Source: Pavlovales sp. CCMP2436 (Eukaryota; Haptophyta; Pavlovophyceae; Pavlovales). Taken from it: a stretch of DNA of 16,308 nt. The stretch spans positions 72,509 to 88,816 of the forward strand of contig MU631381.1 of NCBI GenBank assembly GCA_026770615.1, given 5' to 3'. This document shows positions 15,701-16,308 of the stretch, piece after piece (the stretch's first letter is position 1; each line of letters starts with the position of its first letter). Below the pieces are notes generated by a model. That model did no database searches. It was given only the letters and a program-made list of their open reading frames with translations, and was not told where the DNA came from. Made by a program: the position numbers and the translations under genes.

Positions 15701-16106
15701 TGTGCACGAGCGAGAGCCAGCTCAGCAGCGGGTGATCGGCCAGCGCGACCGCGAGCGCGACGGCCGCGCGGTTGGCCAGGCGGTTCTCTGCCAGGTCGAG
15801 CGAGCGCAGCGAGCTGTTGCTGCCGAGCCACACGGCGAGCGCGCAGCCGCCCGCGTCGCCGATGCCGTTGCGCGCGAGCACGAGTGTCGCGAGTCGCCTG
15901 CCCGCACCCGCGTCCGCCTCGGACGCGCCGAGCGCAGCGGTGAGCGCGACGGCGCCCGCGTCGGCCAGCTCGTTGGCGGAGAGGTCAAGCGAGGTCAGCC
16001 GCCCGCCCAGCGCGTCGAGCGCGGGCCGGAGCGCGGCGATGCCGTCCTCACGCAGAGCGCGGCTCGACCAGTCGAGCAGACCCCCCGCCTCCTCGTCGGC
16101 CCACAT
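9631..16106 (-). CDS. Leucine-rich repeat plus long coiled-coil protein (LRRC45-like architecture), about 12 exons
   Basis: The model joins 16106-14622, 14304-14202, 13422-13370, 13328-13299, 13244-13195, 13082-13043, 12866-12783, 12653-12638, 12480-12464, 12000-11926, 11745-11542 and 11049-9631, giving about 1191 aa in one frame. Residues 37-150 carry four ribonuclease-inhibitor-type LRRs (LTSLDLSANELADAGAVAL, LATLVLARNGIGDAGGCAL, LRSLDLAENRLANRAAVAL, LSWLSLVHNSVRRRGVQAL). An Ala/Val stretch at 216-235 is hydrophobic, and a disordered Arg/Pro region follows. From about 400 to the end it is Ala/Glu/Arg/Gln coiled coil with low-complexity breaks. LRRs at the N-terminus with a long coiled coil recall LRRC45 and other centrosome/basal-body linkers; this is architectural inference, not a sequence match. 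The first ATG with coding composition is 16106. Large and phase-0 exons are secure; exons of 16, 17, 40 and 50 nt are tentative. Confidence 0.82.
10717..10797 (-). repeat. In-frame 15-bp coding minisatellite (AQQQQ repeats)
   Basis: About five copies of a 15-bp unit, on the plus strand TGCGCCTGCTGCTGC. The period is a multiple of three, so it adds AQQQQ pentads without breaking the frame. Confidence 0.93.
11291..11432 (+). repeat. GA-rich low-complexity tract in intron 11
   Basis: About 140 bp of GGGAGGGAGAGA-type purines. In gene orientation it is a long CT tract well upstream of the acceptor of exon 12. Confidence 0.92.
11542..11745 (-). CDS. LRR/coiled-coil gene exon 11
   Basis: 204 nt, acceptor TGCGCGCAG|GTCCTG and donor GCGGAG|GTAACG, phase 0 both sides. 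It encodes 68 residues from VLSHALAGALAVALRAWARA to ARELARGRGAE, with high coding GC between two AT-rich introns. Confidence 0.88.
11926..12000 (-). CDS. LRR/coiled-coil gene exon 10
   Basis: 75 nt, acceptor ATTATTAG|GTGGCG and donor GAGTCG|GTGATA, phase 0 both sides. It encodes VAQFSSLQQAQQQAQQQT then RVIALES, Gln-rich like the 3' exon. Confidence 0.82.
12001..12245. repeat. AAT/GAT microsatellite in intron 9
   Basis: About 245 bp of AAT then GAT units abutting the acceptor of exon 10. In gene orientation it forms an ATC/ATT-rich run up to the AG. Confidence 0.93.
12464..12480 (-). CDS. Candidate 17-nt microexon 9
   Basis: CGGCCCGCTTCCAGCTG between TATAACAG and GTGAGC. Its last 15 bases are identical to the end of exon 7. 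See the 16-nt candidate for the frame argument. Confidence 0.3.
12638..12653 (-). CDS. Candidate 16-nt microexon 8
   Basis: CAGAAGCTTCCAGCTG lies between ATCATGCAG and GTAACG. It copies the 3' edge of exon 7. On its own it breaks the frame, but with the 17-nt candidate at 12464-12480 it adds 33 nt in frame (QKLPAAARFQL). It may equally be a decayed duplicate that is never spliced in. Confidence 0.3.
12695..12771. repeat. CA then TA dinucleotide microsatellite in intron 7
   Basis: About 30 bp of CA followed by about 46 bp of TA, ending ten bases before the exon 7 donor. Confidence 0.95.
12783..12866 (-). CDS. LRR/coiled-coil gene exon 7
   Basis: 84 nt, acceptor AATTTTTAG|GCGGCG and donor TTCCAGCTG|GTAACG, phase 0 both sides. 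It encodes AATAAEAMEEMVVAADARHD then AAEARFQL, a helical Ala/Glu segment fitting the coiled coil. Confidence 0.82.
13043..13082 (-). CDS. LRR/coiled-coil gene exon 6
   Basis: 40 nt between GACTTGCAG|CCCAAA and CAGTCG|GTAAGA. The open frame ends in phase 0 (PKAFGHDLVLAQS) and needs one base from a phase-2 predecessor. Confidence 0.55.
13195..13244 (-). CDS. LRR/coiled-coil gene exon 5 (donor uncertain)
   Basis: The acceptor is GCCCTAG|GCGTCG. Two donors are possible: GCAGTG|GTACGA (36 nt, phase 0) and CAAAA|GTACTT (50 nt, phase 2). The second is chosen because it alone puts exon 6 in an open frame, giving ASREVAFMISAVVRSQ. Confidence 0.5.
13299..13328 (-). CDS. LRR/coiled-coil gene exon 4 (30-nt microexon)
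   Basis: Acceptor TTAGACAG|CTGGCG and donor CAGGCG|GTAAGT, phase 0 both sides, encoding LAADSEVPQA. The intron before it is only 41 nt and the one after it 54 nt. Its first nine bases repeat the last nine of exon 3. Confidence 0.7.
13370..13422 (-). CDS. LRR/coiled-coil gene exon 3
   Basis: 53 nt. The acceptor is ATTCTCAG|GTGTGC and the donor GGCGGCG|GTAAGT. Joined to exon 2 it reads GVLSALSHWRLAALQLAA. An internal alternative acceptor (ATTACAG) would leave a 9-nt exon, CTGGCGGCG. Confidence 0.72.
13418..13640. repeat. 83-bp tandem triplication carrying the exon 3 acceptor edge
   Basis: Units start CACACCT at 13418, 13501 and 13584, exactly 83 bp apart, with high identity between the first two and partial identity in the third. 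Each unit carries the TNAG|GTGTG edge of exon 3 on the minus strand. Confidence 0.92.
14083..14200. repeat. CAG/GAA-type repeat in intron 2
   Basis: Mixed CAG, AAACAG and GAAGGAGAAG units, reading CTG/CTT in gene orientation. It lies directly after the exon 2 donor and before an exon 2 fragment copy at 14048-14079. Confidence 0.88.
14202..14304 (-). CDS. LRR/coiled-coil gene exon 2
   Basis: 103 nt between acceptor ATGACAG|ATGTGT and donor GCGCTAG|GTATTC. It encodes MCAAEGEEAAGARRG then VVVLSGLHLVRTLRHSQAL and ends in phase 1, exactly the phase exon 3 needs. Confidence 0.75.
14321..14366. repeat. CAT microsatellite in intron 1
   Basis: ATC/CAT units about 16 bases from the exon 2 acceptor. 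Confidence 0.9.
14622..16106 (-). CDS. LRR/coiled-coil gene exon 1
   Basis: 1485 nt encode residues 1-495: the LRR domain, a linker and the first coiled-coil block, ending in VLEWRLRAKAVHADAVALAQ. The donor is GCGCAG|GTGAAA, phase 0. The open frame continues upstream of ATG 16106 into poly-C-derived sequence, which is judged 5' UTR. Confidence 0.92.
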
Positions 16107-16185
16107 GCGGGCTCCCCACCGCCGCTCGCTCCCGCGGTCACGGAGTGCTGAGCGGCCAGAAAAGCCGGCGAGCGGTTTTTTGTGT

Positions 16186-16308
16186 GTTGAGACCCCCCCC
16201 CCCCCCAGCACAGACAGTTCACGACGACTAACCCCCCCCCCCCCCCCCCCCCCCCCCCTACAGCTCACCCGTCCACACACGCATCCCCCCCCCCCCCCCC
16301 CCCCCCCC
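16186..16308. repeat. Poly-C tracts upstream of the LRR gene
   Basis: Runs of 10-30 C near 16190-16206, 16231-16259 and 16286-16308, where the window ends. They lie in the 5' flank/UTR of the LRR gene. Lengths of homopolymers this long are error-prone, and the window end may coincide with a contig break. Confidence 0.85.

Overview
This is eukaryotic nuclear DNA, most likely from a unicellular alga or other protist. GC-rich coding exons are separated by AT-rich introns full of ATGATG, AATAAT, CTG, AT and poly-C/poly-G tracts. The boundaries are standard GT-AG, and reading frames are only recovered when exons are joined across them. The style (very GC-rich Ala/Arg-rich proteins, a decayed C2H2 finger of the GERP..C....C type) makes me think of a haptophyte or similar alga, but the sequence does not settle the lineage. 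All splice models and family assignments below were made by eye; no search was run.

Layout. (1) 3-116 +: the 3' end of an unidentified CDS with an acidic tail. (2) 117-2500: no convincing gene. It holds three copies of a dispersed repeat with a GNRA-capped hairpin, plus one arm of a 75-bp inverted repeat whose partner lies 3 kb away in an intron. (3) 2503-6499 -: an eight-exon gene for a class V (fold-type I) PLP-dependent enzyme of 496 aa. All seven splice junctions are in frame and the family motifs run in the right order from N- to C-terminus. (4) 6500-7234: divergent intergenic region with an AT microsatellite and a 22-nt A run. (5) 7235-7396 +: first exon, or a truncated 5' fragment, of a major facilitator transporter. 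(6) 7411-8130: a nest of small inverted-repeat elements, including two 167-bp Tc1/mariner-like MITEs with TA flanks and a separate foldback element. (7) 8150-9100: degenerate C2H2 zinc-finger remnants on the minus strand. (8) 9631-16106 -: a gene of about 12 exons for a roughly 1190-aa protein with N-terminal ribonuclease-inhibitor-type leucine-rich repeats and a very long Ala/Arg/Gln-rich coiled-coil tail. The architecture resembles LRRC45-type centrosome or basal-body proteins. Its middle is built from very small exons (16-103 nt) and introns as short as 41 nt.

The most unusual signal is shared by both minus-strand genes. At least seven of their introns contain extra, usually decayed, copies of the adjacent exon edge together with its splice site. 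Some sit in clean tandem repeats (120-bp, 77-bp and 83-bp units) and others beside microsatellites. This looks like introns growing by tandem duplication across splice sites, leaving rows of decoy or alternative sites. The PLP enzyme and the MFS exon are divergently arranged and could share a promoter, but a functional link is only inference.
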